A program made the translations under genes and the position numbers. The notes beneath the pieces were generated by a model. It was given only the letters and a program-made list of their open reading frames with translations. It was not told the origin of the DNA and searched no databases. Positions 43,908 through 52,412 of a stretch of DNA of 64,000 nucleotides are shown piece by piece (positions within the stretch are counted from its first letter, which is position 1; every line of letters starts with the position of its first letter). This stretch comes from Acidobacteriota bacterium (GTDB taxonomy: Bacteria > Acidobacteriota > Aminicenantia > Aminicenantales > Saccharicenantaceae), in NCBI GenBank assembly GCA_022711665.1, contig JAKLEN010000006.1:1-64000 (forward strand), read 5' to 3'.

Positions 43908-45134
43908 ATGGCGAACACGCTCAAGCGCAGGGATTTCATCTCCAGGTCCTTGAAGGGCGCCGGCGCCGCGGCCCTGATGAGCTGCGCCGGCGGACCGGCT
44001 TCCGGCCGTCCCTCCGCTCCCGCCGGGCCGGCCGCGGGCCGGCCGCTCCTGACCCGGACCCTGGGCCGGACCGGAGTCGTCCTGCCGGTCGTCAATATGG
44101 GGGTCATGAATGCCGACAACCCCGACCTCGTCCGTCGCGCCTACGAGCTGGGGATGCGCCACTTCGACACGGCCGCCGGCTACTGGCGCGGCAAGAACGA
44201 GGAGATGATCGGCACGGTCCTGGCCGGCCTCAACGCCCGGCCCCAGACGACGATCGCCACCAAGGCCCTTATCCCTCCGGCCCAGCGCGAGTCCCTGACG
44301 GCCGCCGAGCTCAAGGCCGCCTTCATCAAGATCTTCGAGGGCAGCCTGCGGCGCCTCAAGACCGATTACGTCGACATCCTCTATATCCACGATATCAGCC
44401 GGGTCGAGGATATGAGCCGGCCCGGCTTCCTCGAGGCCTTCGCCGAGCTCAAGGAACAGAAGAAGATCCGCTTCGCCGGCTTCTCCACCCATCAGAACAT
44501 GGCCGCCTGTCTCGAGGCCGCGACGGCCTCGGGCTTCTACGACGTCCTGCTCGTCACCTACAACTACGCCTTTCAGGACGACCTGCGGTTGGAGAAGGCC
44601 CTGGCCGCCGCCGCGGCCAAGGGCATCGGCCTGGTGGCCATGAAGACCCAGTGCATGCAGTCCTGGTACAAGGATGAGCTGCCGGCCGAGATGCAGTCCT
44701 TCTACAACGGATCGATCAGCCAGACGGCGGTGCTCAAGTGGGCCCTCCGCAACGAGGCCATCACCTGCGCCGTGCCCGGCTTCACGACCTTCGCCCAGCT
44801 GGAGGAGGACGCCGCCGTGGCCCGCGACCTGACCCTGACGGACGCCGAAAAGGCCTTCCTGGCCGGACGGGGCGTCCGGCTGGCCCAGGGCCGCTGCCTC
44901 CAGTGCGGCGGCTGCGCCGGCACCTGCCCGGCCGGGGTGGACACGCCGACGCTGATGCGGGCCCACATGTACCTGCATTACCCCAACGTCTTCCAGGCCC
45001 GCGAGGCCCTCGGCAGCCTGCCTGCCGGCCGCGGGCTCGACGCCTGCGCCTCGTGCCAAACCTGCGTCGCCAGGTGCCGCGGCCGCGTCGACATCGGCCG
45101 CCGCGTCGGCCAGCTCAAGCTCCATTTCGCCTAG
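43908..45134 (+). CDS. Tat-exported aldo/keto reductase with C-terminal Cys clusters
   Basis: 408 residues. The N-terminus is a twin-arginine signal (KRRDFISRS then a hydrophobic run) with a lipobox-like LMSC, so a folded, cofactor-bearing lipoprotein is likely. The aldo/keto reductase barrel (~55-320) keeps HFDTAAGYW with the catalytic Asp/Tyr, the Lys in ATKAL and IHD. The C-terminal ~80 residues carry CLQCGGCAGTCP and CASCQTCVARC, i.e. two ferredoxin-like 4Fe-4S sets. Electrons may therefore come from iron-sulfur centres as well as NADPH. Substrate unknown. The PfkB kinase gene follows after 18 bases. Confidence 0.92.
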   Translation: MANTLKRRDFISRSLKGAGAAALMSCAGGPASGRPSAPAGPAAGRPLLTRTLGRTGVVLPVVNMGVMNADNPDLVRRAYELGMRHFDTAAGYWRGKNEEMIGTVLAGLNARPQTTIATKALIPPAQRESLTAAELKAAFIKIFEGSLRRLKTDYVDILYIHDISRVEDMSRPGFLEAFAELKEQKKIRFAGFSTHQNMAACLEAATASGFYDVLLVTYNYAFQDDLRLEKALAAAAAKGIGLVAMKTQCMQSWYKDELPAEMQSFYNGSISQTAVLKWALRNEAITCAVPGFTTFAQLEEDAAVARDLTLTDAEKAFLAGRGVRLAQGRCLQCGGCAGTCPAGVDTPTLMRAHMYLHYPNVFQAREALGSLPAGRGLDACASCQTCVARCRGRVDIGRRVGQLKLHFA

Positions 45135-45152
45135 AGCCGGAAGGTAAGCGCC

Positions 45153-46160
45153 GTGGTCCTGGTCAGCGGCATCGCCCTCGTCGACCTGATCGGCAGCGGC
45201 CTGGCGCGGCCGGCCCGGCCGGGCCAGCTCGTTTTCTGCTCGGTCCGGCCGTCGATCGGCGGCCACGCCTGCAACGTCTCCGGCGATCTCGTCCGCCTCG
45301 GCCTCGCCCCGGCCCGCCTGCGGACGATCTTTCCGACCGGCCGCGACGTCTTCGGACGATACCTGGCCGACGAGCTCGGCGGCCGGGGCGTCCGGGTGGA
45401 GCGCGTGCTCGCCCGCCGGGCCCCGACATCGCTCGACCTCATCCTTGTGGCCCGCGGCCAGGACCGCCGCTACCACGCCGACCCGGGGGCCAACGCCGAG
45501 ATGACCGCCGCTCCCGTCCTCGCGCTCCTCGAGCGCGCCAGGCCGCTCGTCTATTACGCCGGCGGGGTCGGGCTCCTGGGACGCTTCGACGCCGACCTGC
45601 CCAAGGTCCTGCGCCGGGCCGGGAAGCTGGGCGCCCTGACCTTCGTCGACGTCGTCAGCCCCTACAAGAAATCCTGGTCGTTCCTGCGCCCGGCCCTGCC
45701 CTGGACGGACGTCTTCCATTGCAACGCCGACGAGGCCGGGGCGCTGACCGGGGAGGCCGATCCGCTCCGGGCCGCGGCCCGGATCCGCCGCCTGGGCGCC
45801 GGGAGCGTCCTGGTGACGCTCGGCGGCGAGGGCGCGATCGCGGCCGTGCCCGGGGCCGTCCTGCGCCTGCCCGCTTTCCGGGTCCGGGTCGTCGATCCGA
45901 CCGGCGCCGGCGACGCCTTCTCGGCCGGGATCATCATGGAGCTCCGGCGGCGGCTCGGCCGCCGCGGGTCGCGGGGCCGCAATCTCGCCCCGGCCGACTG
46001 GAAGGACATCCTGATCTACGCTTCGGCCTGCGGGGCCGTCTGCGCGACCGGCGTCGGGACGACGACGGCCGTCGAGGCGGGCAAGGTCGAGGCCCTGCTG
46101 GCCAGGCAGGGCGCCCTGCTGGCCCGGGCGATCTCGGTCAGGCCCGCGCCCGGGACCTAG
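45153..46160 (+). CDS. PfkB/ribokinase family carbohydrate kinase
   Basis: 335 residues from a GTG at 45153 with GGAAGG upstream. Family motifs: N-terminal sugar-binding SIGGHACNVSGDLVRLG, and the catalytic/anion-hole signature DPTGAGDAFSAG near residues 248-259. Kinases of this family phosphorylate ribose, fructose, nucleosides and related compounds with ATP; the specific sugar cannot be told. It follows the aldo/keto reductase gene and converges with the second UroD-like gene, overlapping it by four bases. Confidence 0.93.
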   Translation: MVLVSGIALVDLIGSGLARPARPGQLVFCSVRPSIGGHACNVSGDLVRLGLAPARLRTIFPTGRDVFGRYLADELGGRGVRVERVLARRAPTSLDLILVARGQDRRYHADPGANAEMTAAPVLALLERARPLVYYAGGVGLLGRFDADLPKVLRRAGKLGALTFVDVVSPYKKSWSFLRPALPWTDVFHCNADEAGALTGEADPLRAAARIRRLGAGSVLVTLGGEGAIAAVPGAVLRLPAFRVRVVDPTGAGDAFSAGIIMELRRRLGRRGSRGRNLAPADWKDILIYASACGAVCATGVGTTTAVEAGKVEALLARQGALLARAISVRPAPGT

Positions 46161-47188
46161 GACCGGGCGAACTCGTCCCGGGCCTCCCGGAGGGCCAGGA
46201 CGTTCCGCGGATCGCAGTCGTAGGCCACGACGCCGCAGCCGAAAAGGACCCCCGTTCTGCCGACGAGACGGCCGAGCACGCCCCGGGCCTCCTCCCGGAC
46301 GCGGCCCGGCCGGGCCGTATGGACCAGCCGGGCGTCCACGCTGGCGCGGAAAGCCCGCTTCTCCTCGGCGCATCTCCGGGCGAACAGGTCCAGGTCGGCC
46401 CCGGCGTCGCAGAGGAGCTGGCCCGCGCCGGTCGCTAGGAGGTCCTCGAGGATCGGGGTCGTGTCGCCGCCGATGATCAGGGGCAGCATCCGCGCCCCGG
46501 CCGCCCGCAGGGCCGGGAAGACCAGGTCGCGGTAGGCCGGACGGACGAAATCGCGGAAGACCCGGGGCGAGGCCGCGCCCGGCGAAGCCTTGGAGTCGAA
46601 CAGGACCGGCTCGACGCCCCGCTCCAGGAAGGCCCGGCCGAAATCGACGCTGACGGCCGAGGCGAAAGCCAGGATCTGCCGCACGAACCCGGGATCTTCG
46701 ACGGTGGCCACGAGCAGCTCCTCCGTCCCGGTCAGGGCGCAGGCCAGCGAGAAGGGACCGGTCACGGCGCCGCGGACGACGAGGTCGCGCCCCCTCTCGC
46801 GGGCCAGCCGGGCGGCGACATCGACGAAGAGGGGCATCCGGCCGTCGGCGGCGGGGTCGGGCCGCCGCAGCCGGCCGATCCCGTCCGGGCCCGCGAGGAC
46901 GGGCCCGGCCACGGCCGGGACGTCCGGCTCCCGTCCGAAGTAGCGGACCTCGCAGCCGGCCGCTTCGGCCTCGACGTTGTAGACATCGAGGCCGACCGTC
47001 AGGACGTCGGGGTCGTAGACGGCCAGCTCCCGCTCCAGGGCCTCGAGGAGGAGGTCGGCGCTGCGGCAGACCTCGGAGGGGGAGCGGCCGACGAGGCGGG
47101 CCTTGTGCTCATAGACGGCCGGGACGAAGGGGAGCTTGTCGACGGGCTCGAAGGCCAAGGCCTTCTCGACCCGTTCGCGCTTGGTCAT
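46157..47188 (-). CDS. Uroporphyrinogen decarboxylase family protein, second paralogue
   Basis: 343 residues, same superfamily as the protein at 37804-38943 but clearly diverged. It starts TKRERVEKALAFEPVDKLPF, which is typical, and has GAVTGPFSLACALTG and ASVDARLVH segments. The H-x-C-type metal site seen in MtaA-like proteins is less obvious: Cys residues occur in LLCDAGADL and FGCGVVAYDCD. It may be a methyltransferase for a corrinoid protein or an uncharacterised branch. It lies five bases after the LysE exporter gene on the minus strand. Confidence 0.85.
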   Translation of the reverse strand: MTKRERVEKALAFEPVDKLPFVPAVYEHKARLVGRSPSEVCRSADLLLEALERELAVYDPDVLTVGLDVYNVEAEAAGCEVRYFGREPDVPAVAGPVLAGPDGIGRLRRPDPAADGRMPLFVDVAARLARERGRDLVVRGAVTGPFSLACALTGTEELLVATVEDPGFVRQILAFASAVSVDFGRAFLERGVEPVLFDSKASPGAASPRVFRDFVRPAYRDLVFPALRAAGARMLPLIIGGDTTPILEDLLATGAGQLLCDAGADLDLFARRCAEEKRAFRASVDARLVHTARPGRVREEARGVLGRLVGRTGVLFGCGVVAYDCDPRNVLALREARDEFARS

Positions 47189-47193
47189 GGAGG

Positions 47194-47832
47194 TCAGACG
47201 AAGATGCGGACCAGCGTATAGATGGCGAAGGCGACCAGGGCCAGGCCGAGGTAGTGGAGGATCCTGCGGAACGTCTGCTGGTTGATGCGCCTCTGATGGT
47301 AGCCGATGACATGGACCAGGCCGAAGTACCAGGCGAAGGAGGTCAGCGCGACCACGACGGCGAATCCGACCGCGGTCCAGGTGCCGTAACGGACCAGGTT
47401 TGACCCGAGGAGGTTGTGCCCGGTGACGACGCCGGCCGCGAAGATCCAGTAGACGTAGAGGGTCGGGTTGCTGACGTAGAGGAGGACGACCCCCAGGACG
47501 GCCTTGGGCGAAGGCGGCGGAACGTGATCGCGGTCCTCGGGCAGCTCGAAGGTCCGGGAGTCCTTGATGAGCTTGCGGGCCAGGAGCAGGATGACGACCG
47601 CGGCCACGGCCTTGAAGACGGACATGGCGTAGGGCGGCAGGTTCAGCTTGATCTTGAACAGCCCGGCCAGGGCGATGAAGCAGAAGATGCCGTCGAGGAT
47701 GGAGGCCGTCAGCCCGGCCATCACGCCGTGGCGGATGTCGCGCTTGAGGGCCTGGGAGGCGACGAAGAGGTTGATCGGTCCAAGGGGCACCGAGGCCATG
47801 AGCCCGAAGAAGATACCAAGAAGGGCGAACAT
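47194..47832 (-). CDS. LysE family translocator
   Basis: 212 residues with six predicted membrane helices. The N-terminus FFGLMASVPLGPINLFVASQAL matches the LysE/RhtB signature, and the loop after helix 3 is charged (KDSRTFELPEDRDH). Members export amino acids or their derivatives. Substrate unknown. Co-transcribed with the second UroD-like gene; a gene 91 bases upstream on the same strand encodes a coiled-coil protein. Confidence 0.9.
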   Translation of the reverse strand: MFALLGIFFGLMASVPLGPINLFVASQALKRDIRHGVMAGLTASILDGIFCFIALAGLFKIKLNLPPYAMSVFKAVAAVVILLLARKLIKDSRTFELPEDRDHVPPPSPKAVLGVVLLYVSNPTLYVYWIFAAGVVTGHNLLGSNLVRYGTWTAVGFAVVVALTSFAWYFGLVHVIGYHQRRINQQTFRRILHYLGLALVAFAIYTLVRIFV

Positions 47833-47922
47833 CTCCCGCCGAGATTACCAAAACCGCGGAAGGCCGTCAAACGCGGCCGGACGGGCAAGAAGCGGTCGAG
47901 GCGGAAGAAGGAGGACGCCGGC

Positions 47923-48168
47923 TCACATCTTGGCGATGGAGGCGGCCTGGTCCTCGGCCTCTTCCTCGACCTCGAGCTCGATGCCGAGGAGTTTGGCCGT
48001 GCCCTCGTAGACCATCTTCAGGGACTTCTTGGACTCCTGCAGCTCGGCCAGGCGCTTGCGGACCTTCTGGAGCTCCTTCTCGACTTCCTCGTCGAGGTGG
48101 TCCAGCTGGTTCTTCACCTCGGACATCGTCTTTTTGTAGAGTTCCTCTTGATCTTTGCTGAGACCCAT
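47923..48168 (-). CDS. Small coiled-coil protein
   Basis: 81 residues from the ATG at 48168, with AAGGAG upstream. Mostly one long amphipathic coiled coil (~8-55: KKTMSEVKNQLDHLDEEVEK and on), followed by a short hydrophobic turn and an acidic tail (EVEEEAEDQ). No family is recognised; it could dimerise or act as a scaffold. It starts 12 bases after the stop of the receiver-TonB gene, so it belongs to that transcription unit. Confidence 0.75.
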   Translation of the reverse strand: MGLSKDQEELYKKTMSEVKNQLDHLDEEVEKELQKVRKRLAELQESKKSLKMVYEGTAKLLGIELEVEEEAEDQAASIAKM

Positions 48169-48179
48169 ATGCGGCTCCT

Positions 48180-50276
48180 TTATGCCTTGCTCCTGGCCTG
48201 ATCGGCCTCGGGCTTGAATACTATGACGAATTGTTTCCAGACCTTGACGGCCACGCCCTGGACGCGGGCCGGCTGGAACTTCCACTTCTTGACGGCGTTC
48301 TCGGCGGCCTTGCCCAGGCCGTTGTCGTCCTGGATGCCCTTGAGAATGCCCGTGTCGATGACGTTGCCCCTCTCGTCGATCAGGGCGTTGACGGTGATCG
48401 ATCCGCCCTGTCCCAGGCGCTGGGCCGCGACCGGGTAGGCCGGGTTGACCGACTTGACCAGTTTCGGCTGCTCGGTGACCGACGCCAGCTCGACCAGGGC
48501 GCCTTCGCTCGGCGGGACGGCGGAGGGCGCCGGCGCGGCGTTCACGGGCGCGGGCGCCGGGGCGGCATCGGCCGCCGGATTGGTCTCGACCGTTTTCGGC
48601 GCCGCCTCCCCGGCCGGCGGCAGGATCGCGCCGGGGGCGCCGGGGTCGGCTTGACCGCCGGCCGCGCTTATCTGGGAAGAGAGCGGCGGCAGCCCGGCCG
48701 CGCCGGCTTCAGCCGGCAGGATGGCCTCGGTCCCGGCCGTCTCGGCCGCGGCCGGCTTGGCCTTCGGCTGGGCCTTGGGCTTGACCGGCGCGGGCTTGGC
48801 CTCGGGGGCGGGGGCCGTCTCGACCGGCTGGGACGGGACGTCGGCCGGGATGACGGCCTGCTGGGCCGGCTGAACGGCCTCCTGCGCCTTGGCTTGGGGC
48901 TTCGGCCGCAGAAGGATGAACCCGACGGCGGCTACGGCCACGATGGCCGCGGCGACGGCCGCGACCTTCGGGAAGGACTTCTTTTCGGTCCCGGCGGAAA
49001 CGCCCTGGAAGATGTCGGCCGCCGCGATCGCCTCGGCCTCGCGCGGCCGCGGCTCGGGGCGGACGGGCTCGGCCTGGACCGGCTCGGTCCGGGCCGGCTC
49101 GCGCTTCGCGGCTTCCGGCCGGGCGGCCTCGCGCCGGACCGGCGCGGGCGCCGGGGCGGTTTTCTTCTCGGCCGGGGCGGTCCTTTTATCGGCCGTCGCG
49201 AGCCGCGGCTTCTCGGCCGGAGCCGCGGGCTTCGGCTTCTGCGGCGTGAAGAAAGGAGAAACGTCCGAGCCGGGATCGCCCGGGGTCAGGACGTTCTTCA
49301 TGTCGGCCAGAGCCGGCTCGGGGACGGACAGTCCCTGGAGCGGCAGCAGCGGCCGCGGCTTGGGCTCGACGGCCAGGGGCGGCGTGAGCTTCGGCCTGGC
49401 CTCGGGAGCCGGCTGCGGCGTGACCTTCGGTTTGGCTTCGGCGACCTGGGCCGGCTTGGGGGCGGGCGCCGGCGCCGGTTTGGCCTGGCCCGGCGGCGGG
49501 GGGAGCGGGGCCGTCTTGGGGACCTTGACCTTCTCCTTGGTCAGGTCGAGTCCGGCCAGGGCGGTCTTGAGGAAGGCGTCGATATCGGCCGTCCCATTGC
49601 CGTTCCCGTTGCCGTTCCCGTTGCCGGCCGCCGGCTTCGGCGTCACGGTTTTGGCCGACGAGGCCTGTTCGACGATGACGGACTTGAGCAGCTCGTCGGC
49701 CAGGCTGTCGAACCGGGTGTCGGGCGGCGCCTCGCGGCGGACCGACGAAGAGACGGGCTTGCGGACCTTGGGCGTGTCCCGGGTCAGGCGGTCGAGATCC
49801 TCCGGCAGGGAGAAGATGCTGTCGTCGTCCCTGGGCTTCTCGCGACGCCGAACCGCGTCCGGGGCGGCCGCCGTGCGGGCCGGCTGCTCTTCCGCCGGCT
49901 TGGGCTCGGGCTTGCCGATCACGGCCTCGACCGAGGCCAGGAGCTCGGCCATCTTGAGGGGTTTTTCGAAATACTCCGCGGCGCCGTAGGTCCGCAGGGC
50001 CTCGGTCCGGTAAGCCCGGTCCTTGTAGACCCCGGTCATGATGAAGACCGTGGCCTGGGAATTCCGTTCGGAGGTGATCCTCTGGCAGAGCTCGAAGCCG
50101 TGCACCTTGGGCAGCATGGCCTCCATCAGCACGAGGTCCGGGGACTCCTTGTTGTACCTGTCCCAGCCGGACTGGCCGTCGGCCGCGGTGACGACCTGGT
50201 AGCCCTGCCCGGCCAGAACGCCCTGCAGGGAGGCCAGGGAGTTCTGGTCATAGTCGATAATGAGGATCTTTTTCAT
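48180..50276 (-). CDS. Receiver domain-TM-TonB C-terminal fusion with Glu at the phospho-site
   Basis: 698 residues. Residues ~1-120 are a response-regulator receiver: acidic D8/D10, T81, K105 are kept, but the phosphorylated Asp is Glu52 (VLMEAMLP), which can mimic a permanent phospho state. A ~310-residue Pro/Ala/Lys-rich linker with a Gly-Asn tract (219-228) follows, then one membrane helix (~437-456), a second Pro/Ala-rich stretch and a TonB C-terminal domain (~604-690; QPKLVKSVNPAYPVAAQR). Topology puts the receiver in the cytoplasm and TonB in the periplasm, so a cytoplasmic state may control energy coupling to an outer-membrane receptor. The arrangement is new to me. Confidence 0.9.
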   Translation of the reverse strand: MKKILIIDYDQNSLASLQGVLAGQGYQVVTAADGQSGWDRYNKESPDLVLMEAMLPKVHGFELCQRITSERNSQATVFIMTGVYKDRAYRTEALRTYGAAEYFEKPLKMAELLASVEAVIGKPEPKPAEEQPARTAAAPDAVRRREKPRDDDSIFSLPEDLDRLTRDTPKVRKPVSSSVRREAPPDTRFDSLADELLKSVIVEQASSAKTVTPKPAAGNGNGNGNGNGTADIDAFLKTALAGLDLTKEKVKVPKTAPLPPPPGQAKPAPAPAPKPAQVAEAKPKVTPQPAPEARPKLTPPLAVEPKPRPLLPLQGLSVPEPALADMKNVLTPGDPGSDVSPFFTPQKPKPAAPAEKPRLATADKRTAPAEKKTAPAPAPVRREAARPEAAKREPARTEPVQAEPVRPEPRPREAEAIAAADIFQGVSAGTEKKSFPKVAAVAAAIVAVAAVGFILLRPKPQAKAQEAVQPAQQAVIPADVPSQPVETAPAPEAKPAPVKPKAQPKAKPAAAETAGTEAILPAEAGAAGLPPLSSQISAAGGQADPGAPGAILPPAGEAAPKTVETNPAADAAPAPAPVNAAPAPSAVPPSEGALVELASVTEQPKLVKSVNPAYPVAAQRLGQGGSITVNALIDERGNVIDTGILKGIQDDNGLGKAAENAVKKWKFQPARVQGVAVKVWKQFVIVFKPEADQARSKA
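49593..49622 (-). repeat. Hexanucleotide tract encoding a Gly-Asn linker in the receiver-TonB protein
   Basis: Five tandem GGNAAC-type hexamers encode alternating Gly-Asn in the cytoplasmic linker. Similar to the tract in rpoD at 7365-7406. Confidence 0.75.
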
Positions 50277-50446
50277 GCCAATGTCCTAAGGCGTTCTCCC
50301 GTCGCGCAGTCGTTCGATCGGCGTTCGCGTTCGCATGGTCCCATTTTTTTCTCACCCCCTGAAAGGGTCAATCACCCCTTTAGATGATTCCAGGGATGAT
50401 TTCCCCCCCGTCCCCGGGGGACGCCCCCGAGAAGACCCTTTTTTTC
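50277..50446. other. Upstream region of the receiver-TonB gene
   Basis: About 170 bases between the start of the receiver-TonB gene and copy A of the structured repeat. Contains homopolymer runs (T7 at 50345-50351 and C-rich tracts) and GC-rich hairpin potential near 50400-50440. No clear promoter for the minus-strand gene was found. Confidence 0.5.
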
Positions 50447-50641
50447 GGTTCTTCTCCCATCTTCGGGAGAGCCCCTCTCTTCGGCTAGGCTCATGGCATT
50501 GCCTCTAGCTCCCCGGCCCCCCTGGGAACCAGTTTGCACGGTTCCCCCCCGCTTCGCGGGTCCCCCTCTCCAGCAACGGGGATCTTCGAGGCAACGCCAA
50601 TCGCAGCCGCGAGAGGGAATCCCGGAATTGGGAGAAGAACC
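50447..50641 (-). repeat. Structured dispersed repeat, copy A (minus orientation)
   Basis: 195 bases with imperfect terminal inverted repeats beginning GGTTCTTCTCCCA at both ends. Read on the minus strand it matches copy C (61141-61334) along nearly its whole length. The core carries two nested hairpins: CCCGC-GAA-GCGGG and GGGAACC-GTGCAAACT-GGTTCCC. Located in the divergent region between the receiver-TonB and papain-like genes. No reading frame in it is credible. Confidence 0.8.
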
Positions 50642-50741
50642 TTTATTTCGGGGAGGCGGGGAACCGGCCCGAGGCCCCAAAACCGCCGGGGGAGCGGCTG
50701 CGTAATCGATGAGTAAGAGCCCCGGAAAAGGAGGGAACAAG

Positions 50742-51635
50742 ATGGAAAACACGACGACGCGCGGCCTGGGCTGGATCCCCGACCTGCCCGACATCCGCGA
50801 CTTCACCGAAGAGACGCCCGGCGTCTGCGGCCTTCTCGGGCCGAGCGGACTGGCGCCGGCCGCGGCCGGCCGGACTCGGCCGCCGCGGCTGCCGGCGGCA
50901 GCCGACCTGAGGGCCTGGGCCTCGCCGATCGAAGACCAGGGCGGGCTCGGCTCCTGCACGGCCCAGGCTGGCGCCGGGGTCATCGAGTACTATGAGCGCA
51001 AGGCCTTCGGCCATCACGTCGAATCGTCGCGCCTCTTCCTTTATAAAGCCACCCGCAACCTCATGAAGAGCCGGGGCGACTCCGGGGCCTACCTGCGGAC
51101 GACGATGGGGGCCATGGTGCTCTTCGGCGTCCCGCCCGAGACTTATTGGCCCTACACGGACGCGGAGGAAGGCTTCGACCGGGAGCCGCCCGCTTTTTGC
51201 TACGCCTTCGCCCAGAACTACAAAACGCTCCTGTACTACCGCCACGACCCGGCCGGGACGACCCGAACGGCGCTGCTCGACCGGCTGAAGACCCATCTCG
51301 CCGCCGGCCATCCGGCCATGTTCGGCTTCACCGTCTACAGCTCGATCGACCAGGCCGGCCGGACGGGCCGCATCCCGCTGCCGTTCGGCCGCGAGCGCAT
51401 CGAAGGCGGACACGCGGTGGTGGCCATGGGCTACGACGACGCCCTGGAGATCGCCAACGCCTCGGGCGGCGAGCCGGCCCGCGGCGCCCTGCTCATCCGC
51501 AACTCCTGGGGCCGGGGCTGGGGGGAGAAGGGCTACGGCTGGCTGCCGTACGCCTATGTCCTGAAGGGCCTGGCCGAGGACTTCTGGTCGGTGCTGAAAA
51601 AAGACTGGATCGACACCGGGGAGTTCAAAATCTGA
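50742..51635 (+). CDS. Papain-like C1 family cysteine peptidase
   Basis: 297 residues from the ATG at 50742, which has AAGGAGG seven bases upstream; ATG 50709 lacks one. The C1 fold is clear: oxyanion Gln and nucleophile Cys in IEDQGGLGSCTAQA, catalytic His in GGHAVVAMGYD and the Asn in LIRNSWGRGWGEKGYGW. There is no propeptide longer than ~50 residues and no signal peptide, so it may act in the cytoplasm or be exported by an unknown route. C1A-type enzymes of this bacterial group are often associated with secretion or self-processing roles, unknown here. Confidence 0.92.
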   Translation: MENTTTRGLGWIPDLPDIRDFTEETPGVCGLLGPSGLAPAAAGRTRPPRLPAAADLRAWASPIEDQGGLGSCTAQAGAGVIEYYERKAFGHHVESSRLFLYKATRNLMKSRGDSGAYLRTTMGAMVLFGVPPETYWPYTDAEEGFDREPPAFCYAFAQNYKTLLYYRHDPAGTTRTALLDRLKTHLAAGHPAMFGFTVYSSIDQAGRTGRIPLPFGRERIEGGHAVVAMGYDDALEIANASGGEPARGALLIRNSWGRGWGEKGYGWLPYAYVLKGLAEDFWSVLKKDWIDTGEFKI

Positions 51636-51652
51636 GCCCCTTCCGTTATAAT
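51624..51652 (+). promoter_or_regulatory. Sigma-70-type promoter inside the end of the peptidase gene
   Basis: TTCAAA (51624-51629), 17-base spacer, perfect TATAAT (51647-51652). The -35 overlaps the last codons of the C1 peptidase. It serves the next gene, whose ATG (51687) follows an AGGAGG ribosome binding site. Confidence 0.6.
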
Positions 51653-51686
51653 GCCTGCTCGCGAAGACACATTCCAGGAGGACCTC

Positions 51687-52394
51687 ATGAAGATCCGTCG
51701 TTGCGGAGCCGTCGCCCTCGCCATTTTCGCCGCGGCCGCCCTGACCGCCGCCGCCCAGGAGACCGAGAGCTCGGTCGACGAGCTGGCCGCCTTCCACGAA
51801 GTCATTTATCCCATCTGGCACACCGCCTATCCCGAGAAGGACATCGCCATGCTGAAGAGCCTGGTACCACAGGTCGACGAGCTGGCCGCCAAGATCTACG
51901 CGGCCAAGCTGCCCGGCATCCTGCGGGACAAGCAGGCCAAGTATGACGCCGGCCTGGCCGGTTTGCGCCAGGCCGTCGAGGCCTACGACGCCGCGGCCAA
52001 GGGCTCCGACGACAAGGCCATGCTCGACGCCGCCGAGGCGCTTCATGCCAGGTACGAGATGCTCGTCCGCATTATCCGGCCGGTCCTCAAGGAGATGGAC
52101 GAGTTCCACAAGGTCCTCTATGTCGTCTATCACAAGGACCTGCCGGCCAAGGACTGGGCCGCCGTCCGGGCCGCCGCTCCCGACCTCAAGGTCAGGGCCG
52201 CGGCCATCCCCCAGGCCAAGCTGTCGACGCGGCTGGCGGCCAAGGCCGGAGCCTTCGCCGCGGCCGCGGACCAGCTGGTCCAGGCCGTCGACGTCCTGGC
52301 CGGGCTCGACGCCAAGGCCGACGGCGCCGCCGTCGAGCGCGCGGTCGTCAAGGTCCACGACCGCTATCAGGAGCTGGAAAAGATCTTCGATTGA
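51687..52394 (+). CDS. Exported helical protein, function unknown
   Basis: 235 residues from the ATG at 51687 (AGGAGG upstream), with a signal peptide ending near TAAAQ. The mature protein is all-helical, with two approximate repeats: FHEVIYPIWHTAYPEKDIAML and FHKVLYVVYHKDLPAKDWAAV, each followed by helices rich in Ala/Lys/Asp. The paired His residues at equivalent positions (FHE..H / FHK..H) suggest a metal or haem site, but I cannot name a family. Likely periplasmic. It converges with the M48 protease gene after 18 bases. Confidence 0.75.
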   Translation: MKIRRCGAVALAIFAAAALTAAAQETESSVDELAAFHEVIYPIWHTAYPEKDIAMLKSLVPQVDELAAKIYAAKLPGILRDKQAKYDAGLAGLRQAVEAYDAAAKGSDDKAMLDAAEALHARYEMLVRIIRPVLKEMDEFHKVLYVVYHKDLPAKDWAAVRAAAPDLKVRAAAIPQAKLSTRLAAKAGAFAAAADQLVQAVDVLAGLDAKADGAAVERAVVKVHDRYQELEKIFD

Positions 52395-52412
52395 GGCGGA
52401 CCGGCCGGCCGG

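Noticed and set aside
50493..50705. Small reading frames inside copy A of the structured repeat
   Set aside because: They lie in the repeat, have no ribosome binding sites and are not conserved between copies.
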